From contig QPFY01000001.1 in the NCBI GenBank assembly GCA_003665825.1, positions 2,039,001 to 2,103,000 on the forward strand: a DNA stretch of 64,000 nt. Reading direction: 5' to 3'. Positions within the stretch are counted from its first letter, which is position 1; each line of letters opens with the position of its first letter. The stretch is from Microbotryum silenes-acaulis (Eukaryota > Basidiomycota > Microbotryomycetes > Microbotryales > Microbotryaceae). This document shows, piece after piece, positions 1 to 13,206 of this stretch. The notes under the pieces are model-generated. The model was not told the origin of the DNA, searched no databases, and saw only the letters and a program-made list of their open reading frames with translations. Position numbers and translations under genes: made by a program.

Positions 1-1945
1 ATCGATCACGATGGAAGTAACTGTAATAAATATATCTGATCTCGTAGGCAGCTCCACGGTCACTTCCAACTAGCGTACATTCTTATCGTCGCTCTACCTT
101 CCGAAGTGCTCGCTCGCAGCCTGCACCCGATAATTGATCTACGGTGCTGCCAAGAATGTACGGAAACCAGAGAGTCTCAGAGTCTGGAGTAACGGGCCGT
201 GTATTCGAGCTTAATACTCCTCTTTGTTCCACCTTTCGAGCCGATCTGCTCGAATCGCGTTGAAAGGTTCCCTCATCGGTTCCCGCCGCCGCAGCCCAGC
301 ATTGGAGCGGAGAAAGGGAAGCAGCCTCGGCACGTACTTGATTGTTCACTCAGCAAGTTACCGTGCCTTTTCATTCTAGTGCCGTGAAGATCAAGGTTTA
401 TAGACGTGTATTTCCTGTGTGAACGTCTCTTAATCATAGCAATGGGTTTCTTGGTGAAACATTCAAGGTATTGAAGCACTTGTGCGAAGTACAACTTGGA
501 CCTCAGATCCTCAGACCTCAGCGCTAGCGCTCATGATCAGCGCTCAGCAGGCAAGCGGACTGGCTCGGAGCTGTCATCAACGCCGCGGACGGCGCTCAGC
601 TGCTCGGCCCTATCGGCCCAGCACGTGAAAGTTGCGCCCAATGACACCCAAATGGCCTTATCTACACACTGGAGACATTTCGCTGCAAAAGATCACTCTC
701 CTGCTTTCTCAGTTGAATCGGGTGATCTCGTAGCAGGGTGAATTTGGCGCTAATAACAGTCGGAGCTACTGGGGATCACGGCCTGCTCGGAAAGGGAAGA
801 TTTCTTTCGGAGGGGTCCATCAGCGCTTCATCAACGGCTTTTTATCGGTGAATCAGCGAATTATAGAGTTCCGTGATCAACCTACTCAATAAAAATACTG
901 TTTGCATCTTCCGCCAGACCTTACCCTACAAGGCTTGGCTGTACTTGATCTCCGACATTCCTGGGCGGGCGGGCAGGACGTTTGCCCCTTTCACCAGCTC
1001 ATCAGCGAGAGTTCCCAACTTGCGCGTCCAAGAACCGATGACCGGTGCTCGAAACGTATTAGCACGCTTCGGTTCCACACGGCCCCCTGCCTTCAATGGC
1101 TCGGTGGAAAGCACGGCCTCAAATGATTCACCGAAGTGCACTCTATCGGGAATCTCGCTGGTAGCCGTTCGTCGCAACGGACGTTCGTTGGTGACCCTGG
1201 GTGGAAGACTCTTCCCTGACTACGACGACGTGATGAAGCCTTCGGAAGCGCCGCCGAACGTCGAGTTTAGCCTCGCATGATGGTGCAATTCTAAATGACG
1301 GCGCCACACCACCAAAGGGTCTGTCTATGCCACCTGATGCTCTGGTGAGGGGTTCCAGTGAAATAGGAAATACCTCGTCCCAGTTAACCATTCCCCGCAA
1401 CGGTGAGGCTGATTTGAAGTCTGCGCCTTTGACGATTTCCGAGCCGTTCAGGTCGACGAACGGTAGTAGAAGCCGGGCGCACGTCTGTGCTGCGCTCGCT
1501 GTGCCAGCTGCTGATGCGGGCGTGCGTGCAGGGGGCACCTCAGAGATGTCAATCGAAACAAGCGGGGAAGGATTAGTAGGTCTCAGTTGAGCTTGCAAAG
1601 CGAACAATCCTTCGGAGAATTTCCTTCTTTGCGAGACTTGATTACTGGGTGAAGGGATGACTTTATAAAGCGATCGGGAGCGCGACTCCCAGCCGTGCCC
1701 GCCGACAGTGCTTAGGCGCGCGGCCTGTCCCTTTCATCTCGCGCTCAACTTTAGGTCACCTCTCTTTCTCCCCAACTCCCCTTCTTCCCATCTGCCCAAG
1801 TCGACCGCGCTTGGCTTCCATCTTAGCCCACTTACATCATCCCTTCCACTCCCTTATTCACTCGTCGACACACGCCTACATCTCTACTCCGTCCTCCATC
1901 CTCGTCTAACCCGACTCGTGTAACCCCTTGCCAACCCTTCGGAAG
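1..1945. other. Left-end region without a modelled gene
   Basis: No convincing gene was found. An open frame on the minus strand (about 1143-1607) and a second minus frame ending near 926 look partly protein-like but have no ATG in frame and no family I recognise; they could be the end of a gene lying to the left or decayed sequence. From about 1740 to 1860 the plus strand is pyrimidine-rich, and TATAAA lies at about 1664, which would fit the promoter of the zinc-finger gene starting at 1946. Confidence 0.5.
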
Positions 1946-4310
1946 ATGGATATCATGGAACTCGTTCATGAAGACCGCTCGGCTGCTTCGCGACCTTTCG
2001 GCTGCGGCGCTCCTGGTTGTCCCAAGGCGTTCGCTCGTCGCAGTGATTTGGTACGACACATGCGCATCCACTCGAACGAAAGGTGAGATCCTCTTCCTTT
2101 TGCATCGTACAGCAGTGCCAATGTTTCACTCGCACTCGCAAGGCGCAAGAGCTGACTCTGGCGCGGGTGAGCAGACCCTGGATCTGCGACTGGCCCGGCT
2201 GCTCGCGCGATTTCATCCAGCGCAGCGCCCTTACCGTTCACTACCGCGTCCAGTAAGTCGTCCTTCTCGTCACTCTACCTACGTCCAAGTTTAATCGCAT
2301 CTGATCTCCCACCGTTTCCCTTCATTCCCCTCCATCCCTCTCACAGCACTGGAGAACGCCCGCATTGTTGCGAGTACGTCGGCTGCGACAAGGCGTTTAG
2401 TGATTCGAGTTCGTTAGCTCGCCACCGCCGAGTGAGTCGCGCCGGTCTTCTGTCGCTGCCTATGCGGCCGAAAACATTGCTAACACGCCACACTGATTCT
2501 GCTGCAGATCCACACCGGAAAGAGACCCTACAAGTGCCCTGAACCCATCTGTGGCAAGACGTGAGTGACCTCGCTGCGTCGGTCTCGTTCATCCTATCCT
2601 ACGTGCCCCCTGCAGCCGTCCAGCTCCCGCAGGTCTTGCTCGTCAGGAGACCCCCCCATCTCGGATTGCCGAGCCCGGGTCCGAATCGTGGTGGCCTCTC
2701 GAGGGGCTGTGCGCGCGCGGTGCAGGCCTCGCCTGTGACGCCACGGTCCCTCCCGAGTGCTCGTGCACGATCTCGGGACGGCGCCTAGAAGGGGGGGGGG
2801 CGGGGGCGCTTGCGAACAACACAACATGGCAAGGTCCCCTGTCGCTTGGCCTTCTTACATTTCCGCTAGCGCCACTTTGACGCATCCGCGCGTCTTCTCA
2901 GGAGTACTGACCACCACGTGCGCGATCACATTTCAAAACAGTTTCTGCCGCAAGACGACCCTCACCAAACACATCAAGCGCAACCACCCCGACTCCCCGG
3001 CGTTTTCGCACGGCAGCTACCACACCGCGGGAGGTGCGCTACCCCGCCCCTCTGCGGGCGCTAGTCGCCGGGTATATTCGACACGTCGTCGCCCGCAGCA
3101 CTACGATGATGGAGACTACTCTGGTGGATCTTCGGCATCGGTGACACCCCACTCCGTCTATGACGACGGCTACGGCGACGACCACGACCAAGACTACGAC
3201 GACGATGCATCAGAGACAGGGGACGGCCCCGGGTATTACCCTTTGCCCCTCCCTCCGCTTCCGGATCTTCCCGCCGAAGACGATGAGGTTAACGCTCATC
3301 TCGGCTGGGCCGCTCCCGCACATTCGAGCCCGTCGATGCTGTCGAACAACACCGGTACGCTTGGGCCGAATGCGATTCGGCAACACCTCGAGCGACAGGA
3401 TCGCAAGCAGCGTCAAAAGTACCCGACCAAGCATCCTCGAGGGGTATATGCGACTCCTCCCCCTCAACACCCTCGGCATATGCGCGACCAGTCCTACGAG
3501 CCCGTCGAGGAGGCTTGCATGTACAGCTACGATCAGGCGGCGCAGCAGCTCAACCAGCAAAGCCAAGGCCGCCATGTTCCGCAGCAACAAGCACTACCGC
3601 CCCAGCACTCACACCAACCGTTCGACGAAGATACGAATCGTCAAGGATACAACAGCTACCCCATGACGCCGGCGCCATCGGTTTACTCTACCTCGTCGTC
3701 GTCGTCACAGATGAACTATCCGCAGTCGCACCCCCTTGAGGCCTCCTGGTCCGCTCCGCTCCCGTCGGCCGAGTTCAGCCCCTATGGGAGCCAACTAAGC
3801 GGCTACTACCATGCCTCACCGTCTGCTGCGCATACCCCGTCGCCGTTCAAGTCACATCGACGTCGTGCCTCATCTGTCTCCGCCATCGACAACCTCTACC
3901 CGCTCGCCTCGGTGCAGACCCCGCACAGCTCCTCCTCGGGCCAATCTAGCGCGGGGCTCGTCTTTGGCCTACCAAACGACTCAAACGACTTTTCCCTAGG
4001 GTCAGATTCGCAACCCTCCCCGTTCCGTCGGTACAACGAGTTCTCCCCCGCTGGCGCAAGCACTTCCGGAGCTGGGGCCATCGGCGCTGCGCCTTCGCAT
4101 CATTCGGACTCGGAAGCACAGTTCTCGGGCGGCTCGCCCATTCCCGAATATGCGACCCATTATTCGTCGCAGATTCAGCACGCCCAACAAATGCCCCCGC
4201 AATTTCCCCGGCGCGGGTCGCTCGGGATGGGCTTTGGTGGTTTCTCTTCTTACGTCGCCCACCATGATGATTTGTCGACCTCGGCTCTCCCCGAGGCATC
4301 CTACGTCTAG
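1946..4310 (+). CDS. C2H2 zinc-finger transcription factor (four fingers)
   Basis: Predicted nuclear DNA-binding protein of 573 residues. Exons: 1946-2082, 2175-2252, 2347-2431, 2508-2560, 2942-4310; the spliced length is a multiple of three. Four adjacent classical fingers occupy residues 20-133: C20/C25/H38/H42, C50/C55/H68/H72, C80/C85/H98/H102 and C110/C115/H128/H133, all of the CX4C type and joined by TGER/TGKR-like linkers. Each finger is split by or borders an intron, so the fingers are missed if the introns are not removed. The rest (residues about 135-573) is low-complexity, rich in Ser, Pro, Gln and Tyr, with an acidic Asp-rich run near 160-185, as in activation regions. The last intron (381 bp) is unusually long here and contains a G run. 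The start is the first ATG in the first-finger exon. The target genes cannot be told from sequence. Confidence 0.88.
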
Positions 4311-4818
4311 CACAAAAGCACCTTCTTCGGTTTTCTCATGGTCATCGCCGTTCAAATCTTGCTAAGTTTTCCTGAGATTTTCCCTTCATCAAAAACACTT
4401 GTTCCTCCGCGCGACTGTGCTTCCCTTGACCCCCTGTTTTATTATATACATAAGCACAGTAAACGTTCTCCCATGTTCTTTATTCTCGTGCATTTGTCTG
4501 CCGTTCATTTTGTAGTTGACTCATATTCTACTCGTGCTCCCTTTTATCGCGTTTTGCATACCTTTCTCCGTTCAGTGCGTAGCTTCGTTTCCTCTTCTGG
4601 TGGTCTTCTACTTGGCACTGGCAATAATAAAGGCTTTGATAGCTTCTTGCATATTTCCTCTCGACTGGGTGTCCACTAAATGTGAAGAAGAAGCCCCGTT
4701 TTCACAGCATTACGAAGATTATCCACAGAGTGACTGTTGGCACAATGCAACGCAAAGACACAAGCTGATCTAGGAATACAAAACTCTTGAAACGAAAATG
4801 AGAGATGCGACGAAACGA
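4311..4818. other. Convergent 3' intergenic region
   Basis: Separates the stop codons of the zinc-finger gene (+) and the microtubule polymerase gene (-). AT-richer than the flanks, with an AATAATAAAG stretch near 4622 that could serve as a polyadenylation signal for the plus-strand gene. No other feature seen. Confidence 0.5.
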
Positions 4819-7800
4819 TCAAGGTTCTTTTCCACCACCACCTGCAGCCGCGCTGTTGAACCCAAACATCTCCTGCAGTTGGCTGAGTCGTTCGCAATTT
4901 GCGCCACCCGGTGCGGCCCCACCGCTAGCCCCGAGGGAGGCGCGCGAGTGGCGAGGACTGAGCGTCGTCGAGGTCGACGTCGGCCTTGATGACGCGGTGA
5001 TGGAGGCCGAGACTGGTCGCGCGGACGAGGCTGACGAGGCGATGAAGGGTGTGATGGTTTGGACTCTGCTTAGCCTCGGGGCACTAGTGATCGGCTTACG
5101 TTTCGACTCACCGGTTGCGACCGACACCGCCGACTCTACGGCCGGAGAATTGCGTTGATATTCCTGTTCCTGATCGGCCATCTCTAGATTGCGCAGCGCA
5201 CGTTTCAGATAAGTTTGAAAATAATTGCCCGTGTTCGCCATCCTGCAAATCAAAAGAAGTATAAAGTGACGCGAAAGATCGTCGAGCCGTTAGCGCCTCA
5301 GGGCCGGATGAGCAGGTGAAGGGCTGACGTACCACGAGGCAATCCGCGGCGCTGCTTCGGGGCGAGTCTTTTGGAATATATACAGCGCCTCGATTCCCTG
5401 GTGACGATGGAAGGCATAGACAAAGTGGTCGCCGTCAGCTCGGGGAACTTGTGCACCGAAAACCTCGGGGGCCGAATCGCCGCGCTTACCTCGCGAGACC
5501 GAACGGGGTCACCGATCAGGTCAAAAATGGCCTTTAGCTGCTGGTTCATCTCAATATCCGCGCCGCCGGGAGAGTTGGCCGCCGAGATTGATGCCCGAGC
5601 TCCGAGCGATGCGCCAGCCGTTCTCGTTGCTATCTTCGGTGTCGACGGAGGCTCGGACTCAATCGATGGGGTGGCAGCAGTCTGTCTCGCGGGCAGCGAC
5701 TCGCGCTGTACCGACGAGAACGACCCGGTCGAGCTTTGCCGGTTCATCGAGGAAGCACTCGCTCGATCGCCACTTTGACCTCGTGCAGCGGAACCATTTC
5801 TCTTGCTGGAGGGGCTACTGGCCAGGCGGAACAGATACTGATAAACGAACGAATCCTCGGCCGAGTCGATTTCCTCGAGCTCGTCAAAGACGGCCTCGCC
5901 AAAGACCGACACGACTTGCTGAAGAATGGTCTTGACCGTTCGCAGTGGCATGTCGGCTAGGGGGATGTTGTCTGCAGCCCGTCGACGCCATTCAGCCGGT
6001 GGGGTTGTGGTGAGAAACTGGTTGATGTCTCGCAGTAGACGAGGGGCCGAGAGGGCTCGAGACTCGAGGCTTTCCTTGACCGTCTTGGACACTTTCCACA
6101 AGCACTGTTCGGAAGTATTTCCAACCGGCCGGTGTCAGCCCTGCGCGCGCTGTTGACTGCGCAACGAATTTGCCTTGCTGCTCACCTTCATGACCAGCTC
6201 GGCATACTTGGCCCGCGCCTCCAGTTCACTGCCCTTGAGTTCACGGAGATCGATCGTGGCGTCTTGTAGTACCGTGAATAGTGAACTGTGCAGGCAATGT
6301 CGAACTCGTCAGCCTTATTTCCTCTGGGAGCCCTTGCCGTGAACCAAAGCCAGCAAACTCACCTGACGCAGACCGTCTGGTCGGAATGGTGGAAGATGCG
6401 AATCAAGACCATGTTGAGCACCTTGGACAGACTGGCGATCGCATCCGAGCCCGAGCTATCGGCCGTATCGAGGAGACGTCCCGTAAGTTCGGCCAAAAGA
6501 CTGGTCAGCGCCGGCGTCGAAATCGCTTGGCCGAGGGTGCGATGGTCGAAAAAGGACGAGAGCGTCTGCATCAGATGCTTGCATAGCCTTAGCTTGGCAT
6601 GCGACGAGTCCTTGTGCAAGTCGTCGAAGCCTAGCGCCATTTGCAGCGTGATAGCATCGATGAGCGCGTCGGCTTGTGGCAGCAAAGCGTCGTAGTTGGT
6701 GGCGATCTCGGTCTGCACCCGCTTGAGCACGTTGGCGCACTTTGCGAGGTCTTCGGTCTCGATGGCATCGATGAGCAGAGCGATGTTGATTGGCGACGGC
6801 GGTCGTTCAGCGCCTTGACCGCGAGAGCCGTTCGAACTCGAAGGGCCCATCGCAGACGAGGCGGAGGGCAGAGCTGGCGGTGGCAATCGAGATGTCGCGG
6901 TCGCGGTCGCGGAAGGTGGTCGAACAAAACCTGGGGCGGGGAGACCAGCACCAGAAGCTCTTCTTGTGCCATCGCCACCGCCGAGTGCGGATGAGGATGC
7001 GGTCGGGGCCGCCAGACCGCTGGGTCGAGCGAGCCGGGAGATGCCCGGTTTGGCTATCCCTCTCGCTGCGTTGTTGGGTGTCGGGGGCGCGGGTCCGGGT
7101 CCGGGTACTCTGGACGGCGTGTTGGCTCTCTGCACTGGCGTCATGGACCGTGTGGCCTGAGGCGACGCGCACACCGCGGCAGCAGAGGCACCTATATCCC
7201 CCGTCGTCACTGTGCGCTTTAAACGCTCCTCCAACATTGCTCGCTCCTTGTCCGGTATCCGGCCGACCAATTTCCACGTCGCATCAGCTCCCAACGAAGA
7301 ATAGACGTGACCGATGGCGTAGAGTGCAGCCGTGCGTACCGCGGCGTCCCGATCGCTGATAAGTTTGGCGATGAGAGGAAGGGCTTTGCCCGTCGGGAGC
7401 GCGCTCGCACCGTGGCGTTGGAACAGGCTGCCCAACTCCTCGGCCGTTTCCGCGCGGACCCGAGCGTTCTTGGACACGAGACCGTATTCGACGAGAGCCG
7501 CAAAGACCTTGCTGTAAGGATAGACGCTACACAGAGCCTTGAAGATGGCTCGTACACGACCTCGAATCGTCTCTTTGCCATCGCCGACCTTGGCGATGAG
7601 ACTGATGAGCAAGGCCCAGGCCTCGTAGTCGGACAGGTTGTGGCCTTCTTCGCCGAGAACGACGAGCAAGTCGTCGATCAGGTCGAGACATTTGACGGTG
7701 ATGGTCGTACTCGTCATACCGATACGCAGAGTAATGTACTTGAAGATGACGTCGACGTTGACGACCAGTCGTGCCCGAAATTCCTTGGGTAGCAGACCGA

Positions 7801-10800
7801 ACGCGTCAGCGGCGGAGGCAGGGTCTCGCGCGCAGTCGTCGAGCGCGGTCAAAGCGGCGATGTAGTCCCGTTCCGCATTGTGGTCCTTGCTGAAGAGTTG
7901 TGCGAGTAGGTCGGGCGAGGTGTACGGCGTCATTTGCTGCAGCAGAGTCTCGACCTGATCGGCGCGCGGGGTTCCATCGACAACCCACTTGAGCGAGCCC
8001 GTCTCTTTCGACGCTCGGAGCGTCTTCGGCCTCGGGTCGGCGTCGCGGAATGGTGCTTCCTTGCCCTCGCTCACGGATGCGAAACCGGATGTCGCAGGGT
8101 TCGGGAAGGGTCGCGACGCACCGAGCGGTTTGCTCCCAAGAGAGACACGAGGTCGAGGCGCACCCAGCCGGGAGGCAGGGGCATCGTCGCTGGCGGACTG
8201 CGTCGAAATCGAGGCTCCAGCCCGTAAGGACTTGTTGACGGCCGTCGGCCGAGTCAACCCACCAGGAGCGAGCTTGGAGGTGGCCGCAATCGGTCCAGAA
8301 GCGGCAGAAGCGGGGCGGGACGAGGCCTGCGATGTTCTGTTCGCCTGAGGGGTTGCGGAAGACGACGCGACGGTGGGGGCTTTACTACTCGGAACCAGGT
8401 TCGCTTGACCCCGGGCGGCCTCAAGCAGGGGCAAGACGGTCGCTTTGCTGGCCGGCTTGAGTTTGCCAGTCCTGTCCAGCACGGTCTGGTACCCCACACG
8501 TGAGATGATGCCGGGGAGCAACGCCTGCGCTGATTTGCGAACCTCGGCCGTCTTATCCTCGAGGCAAGCGATGACGGGCCCGGCGAGATCCCGCAGCTCG
8601 AGTGTGGCGACGACGTCCTCGTCCTGGACGCGAGGCTCGAGCCAGGCGAGCAGGTCCTTGCGCAGAACAGGACTGCCCGTCTCGAGTGCCTTGTCGAACG
8701 AGGTGATCATCGCGTCGAGACCAGCAGCATCGGCGATGGCGGTCAGACAGACCGTCGCGGCCGCTCGAATCGGCGCTTTTTGATCTCCGAGGACGCCCGC
8801 GATCGCAGCGACGAATAGTCGACAATGCCGTTCGAAAGGCTTGCCCATTCCCGTAGCAATCCTGGCGATGACGTCGAGCGCGAGGACCTGCACAATTTTG
8901 TTGGCATCTACAAGGCGCTGCTTCAACGGCGTGGAGAGATCGTTGAGCGGCGAGGGCTTAAGTCGTTTGTTGCCTTCGAGGATCGACTGAATCGTTTCCA
9001 GCGCTTCTTTCCTGGTCTTCCACAGGCTGTCGCCGAGGCCACTGATCGCCGAACTGGGGATAAGTCGATCCAGCTCGACGCGCGGGAAGAGGTCGTCGAG
9101 AGGATCGTCGCTTCCACTGATCGCTCCTTTCCCTTTCGCACCTGGGCCTGCCGCAGCGGCCGAAGCAGCAACGGCGGTGTCGGCTCCAACTCGCGTCGGC
9201 TCCGGTGGTGCCTCCCCCGCAACCTTGGCGAATTCCGACTCGATCGTTGTGATTAGTTGTGGGTTCAAGTCTTGTAAGAAGGTCACGATATCGGCGCCGA
9301 CGTAGAGCTTGAGCGTGACAAGTGTCTTGGTCGCATTCGTCCTCACAGAGGCGTTGGAACTCTTCAGCCCCGTCTTAAGGAACTCGATCAGGTCGCGGAT
9401 CGATACGCCGATAAAGCCAAAGTCGCGCAGCGCCTGTTCGACCCAGAGTAGCGAATCGGCCTGAGCTTTCGGCGCTTTTTGCTTCGTCATTGGTTCGTAC
9501 GCGAGGCTGAGCACGAAGCCGAGCGATGACTTTTCCGCGAAAGCGGTCAGCGCGTCGCCGGCTGGTTTCTTCAGCTTAATATCGCCGAGCTTGTCCGACA
9601 GACCGGGGACAGACAGGGCCGCTGACGATTTGCCAAACGAGGGAGACCTTTCCGCCAAAAGGTGCAAGATGCCAAACATCTTGGTGCTAACCTGATATAT
9701 GGAATGCCGGACAAGATCAGCTTCGTACCAGGAAACGTGATAAACCTTGAAATCGGAGAATCGGACGTTAAGTTGCTGACCTGGAAATTGCTCTCCTTCC
9801 ACCCCGGCTTCTTTCCCAAGTAGCGAACGACCAGTTCACTCTCGACGGTCTCAATCTCACCCCCGCTCAACCAATCATGCAGCGCTGTAATCCCTTCCAA
9901 CCGTGTCTTCCAGTTCGCGTCCGAGATCTGAGCGACCAAGTTGGCCGGAATCGCACCCGCTTCGACCTGAGCCTCGGCGTCCTCTTGCGACATCTTGTAC
10001 TTCAACGGTTCGGCGGGCTTGGCAGGTCCGGCCGATTTGGAGGAGGATGCGCTCACAGCTGCGACCACCGGTTTCTTCGCCGCAATCGGCGCCGAAGAAG
10101 TCGAAGCAACAGGGGGTTTCTTGGCCACGATCGGAGGTCTAGCAGCTGGATCGGCTGCAATCTTGAGGGCTGCACTGGGGGTGGGTGCGGATGCGGCAGG
10201 ACGTGCAGCGAGTGGGGCATTCTCCTTGTTCGCCACCATCGGCTTGGGCTTGGACTTGTTCGCTGCCGGCATCGAAGAACCACCGGCCGCAGGTGCCGTA
10301 CGAACAGCGCCTCCTCGACCACCACCATTCGTGCACTTTGTCTCGGCTTTTTCATATGCCTCCTTGACCTTGGCCTTTCTCAAATCGTCCAGTTCCTCAA
10401 TCTTGCCTCCCATCGCGCGTTCGCCGCAGACTTTCATCAGATATCCCAAAGCTTCTGCCGCAGCGATTCGGACAGGTTCCGCGGAATCGGCCAGAGCGAG
10501 TGATAAGACGGCGATGAGCTGATCGATATCGGAGCGTTGAGGTGGGGAGGGAACGACTTTGAGGCATCGCGTACACCACTTGATCGTTTGTTCTTTGACG
10601 GACGGGTTTTTGTCTTTGGCAAAGGTGACAATATCTTCTACGATTTCGTTCATCGACAGGATCTGCACGGAAGCCTTACATCAGCAATTCGAACTTTGAA
10701 CTTTCGTCCACTCACGAACGAACGTACCGAGGCGAACGTCGCATCCAAAGCACCAGCAAAGGCCTCCAAAACATTGGCCTTCTTCTCCTTGGTCCTCGAC

Positions 10801-12482
10801 AAGATCGGTGCGATGACCAGACTCCGATACTTGGCAAAGTCATCCCTTAGACCCAACGCCATCGCTTCGATGCAGTTCGCCGCGAGCATAATGCACAGTA
10901 CGTTCGAGTAGCTTGGGATCATCCCGCCCAACGATCGCAGCAGTTCGTCGTAGTTGTCGCTTTTGATCCGCGGGACTTTGACCACGGCGAGCAAGGGTTC
11001 GAGCGCCAATTCCTTGCGGTCCTTCCATTTCGTCGAGCCAACGTGGGTATAGAAATCGGGAGGGAGCTTGTTGAGCACGTCGACCGGTTCGGCGAAATCG
11101 AAAGCATCGGGTGGCCCATCCTCGGCCCCACCTTCGGCAGCGCTTTTTTCCTCCTCCGCTTCCTCCGGGTTCGTGCCTTCCAATGCCCCCTCGGCTTGTT
11201 TGACCTCCCTTTCCCTCTGCTGCGTGAGCGTTAATCGTGACGGCTTGAGATGTCCGAACCCTTCTTCGCCTTTGGCATCGGCATCAGCGAAAGCCTCGTT
11301 CAGCTCCTTGACCTGAACGGGTTTGAGCGATGACAAGTGGGGGTCGAGGGCGGGTCCGAGATAAGCGTGCAATGCCATAACCAGAGCGGTGCCTTCGAGT
11401 CGGACGGCCTTGTCAGCGTGGGCAAAGATCTTGGGCAAGAGCTTGAGGATCGGTTTAACGTTGATTGTTTTCGGCCCGAACCCTCTGTGTGCACAGGCGA
11501 GCAGGTCAGTATCGCGCGACGTCGACGTGATGTGTTCAATATGAGTGGCGCACCTGACAATCTCCTTGAGCACGGTCACACATCCTGCCACAACTTTGGG
11601 TTGTTTGACGTCCAGTCCCGGTGTGAGATCGCTCTGCAGGAACGATCACCGATGCAAATGGTCGTGTTTAGCCGCGTGTTCATCGTCTCGTCGCTCCACA
11701 AGGCCGAGTTGTCTTTCTGAGACTCACGAGAACACCCTCTGCTTGATCCTCTTCTGCTGCAACGTAAAGTAAACACAGTTCGATCGCTTTGGTCTTGGTA
11801 CCTGCCTATTAAGATCAACACCGACGCAGTGCAAGAGCGTGAGACAGCTGTCCTCTGCGACACTACCCCACTCCCGGCTCGGGCCCAATGCCGATGCTTA
11901 CCCTCGCTGCTCCTAAACACTTTTCGACAAGCGAAGGTAAGACCTCTGCTCTTGTCCTGTACAACATTGTCATGAACTGTCTTGCATCAGCGTAGTCCCC
12001 ACCCCCTCCCCCGCTCTGCTTGTTTCGGACTGGGCCTAATGTGGACTGACCTCGCGGCGTTCTTTCCCCCCCATTCCAACAAACTACACGCTGCGGCGAC
12101 ACCCATCTCTTGGGCCATGGCATTGTTGTCCCTGACCCATTCCTTGACCGAGGCAGGGTCCGAGACGTAAGGTCGGAAGGCCGGATCGGTGTCGGAGACG
12201 GTCTGCTTGAAGGCCGTGATCAAGGCCGTGTACGCCGAGACGCGTGCCTTCCACAACTGCGGGGGCGAGTCGTGAAAGAACCATCAGCTCGGCTACAATC
12301 GGAGAGGTGTTGACCATGCAAGGTGCGACGTCTGATACTGGTGCCCCACCAACCTCGCGCAACAAACGCGCGTCGAGGCTCGAGTGTCAAACAACCGCCG
12401 AGGGGAAACTCGCCTTGGACACCAAGCGATCCTGTATCGGCTGAGCCTCAAAGTTCTCCTCGGGTGGAGGCGCGCCATCCAT
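4819..12482 (-). CDS. XMAP215/Stu2/Dis1-family microtubule polymerase with five TOG domains
   Basis: Predicted 2,219-residue protein that binds tubulin dimers through TOG domains and speeds microtubule plus-end growth at spindle pole bodies, kinetochores and plus ends. Twelve exons (minus): 12482-12414, 12256-12051, 11956-11902, 11805-11728, 11633-11554, 11484-10728, 10662-9781, 9691-6363, 6285-6186, 6104-5490, 5397-5333, 5242-4819; all phases agree. The N-terminus carries the TOG1 hallmark LWKARVSAY. Further TOG starts are visible as STKWKDRKELALEPL (TOG2), NWKTRLEGITALHDW with KPGWKESNFQV (TOG3), LWKTRKEALETIQ (TOG4) and a TOG5-like segment after residue 1250. A Ser/Pro/Ala-rich basic linker precedes the C-terminal region, where GIEALYIFQKTRPEA matches the family's conserved C-terminus. 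Intron 1 uses a GC donor (AAG|GCGAGT). The donor of exon 6 could also lie at 10716 (gtgagt, same phase). It is divergent from the Slm-like gene. Confidence 0.93.
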
Positions 12483-13206
12483 GGTTGAGTCGTTGGTTCC
12501 GACGGCGTCTAGAACGGCGGCGAGCGGTTGCGGATGCGAATGCGGATGTGGACTCGATTGGCGAAGTGTTGAGGGATGCGCAAAGAAGACACCGCGGCTC
12601 ACGCTCCTCTGCCGACGCGTCGCGCTTGGGCCGCGCCAAAATAGGCCAAAAACTGCCAAAATCGTCGACTCGCGCGCACCCAAACCTGGAAGTTTTCGGC
12701 GAAGCTTATTGAAGGGACAAAGTTATGCAGCACTGTATCTATCCAAGGGAATACTACCCTCCTGGTCAGCTGGAACGGTCCACTCCCTTTCTCGATGTAT
12801 CAATAATTTGAAGCCCGTACAGGGCACTGCACTGACTGCAGCTTGCCACTTGGCCCGTGCCGGGACGAGCAGCCTCGGTCCGAGTCACGCGCAAACACTG
12901 CAACAGGCCCAAACTCGCGAATCGAGGCCCATTTCCACCGAGGCGCGCCCGACGCCGACTTGGCGCTCAGCTTCCTGCGCATCTCGAGATCTGGAAACCC
13001 GTGTAGGGTAGATATCGTACCCGGTCTATCTTCGCTCTTTGCTTTATCAGCCCACTTCAACACCTCAGTCCCGGACCCTGCAACCTAACCGCGGGTATCA
13101 ACGCGGATCTTCGTTGGCTCCGGATCCCGATTCTCAGCCCGAGCGCAGCGGTGCTCCTCGCCCGACCCAACCGAACAACTTATCTACCCCGTGACCCAGC
13201 CGCCCC
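12483..13206. promoter_or_regulatory. Divergent intergenic region (polymerase / Slm-like gene)
   Basis: 724 bp between two divergent start codons, so it must hold both promoters. Frames open across parts of it look like chance ORFs in GC-rich DNA. No specific factor site can be assigned by eye. Confidence 0.5.

Noticed and set aside
6790..7359. Plus-strand open frames across 6.2-11.7 kb
   Set aside because: They are shadows of the large minus-strand polymerase exons in GC-rich DNA; the minus frame has TOG-domain motifs, these do not.
12481..13011. 176-residue plus-strand frame upstream of the Slm-like gene
   Set aside because: It overlaps the first exon of the polymerase gene in antisense and has no recognisable content.
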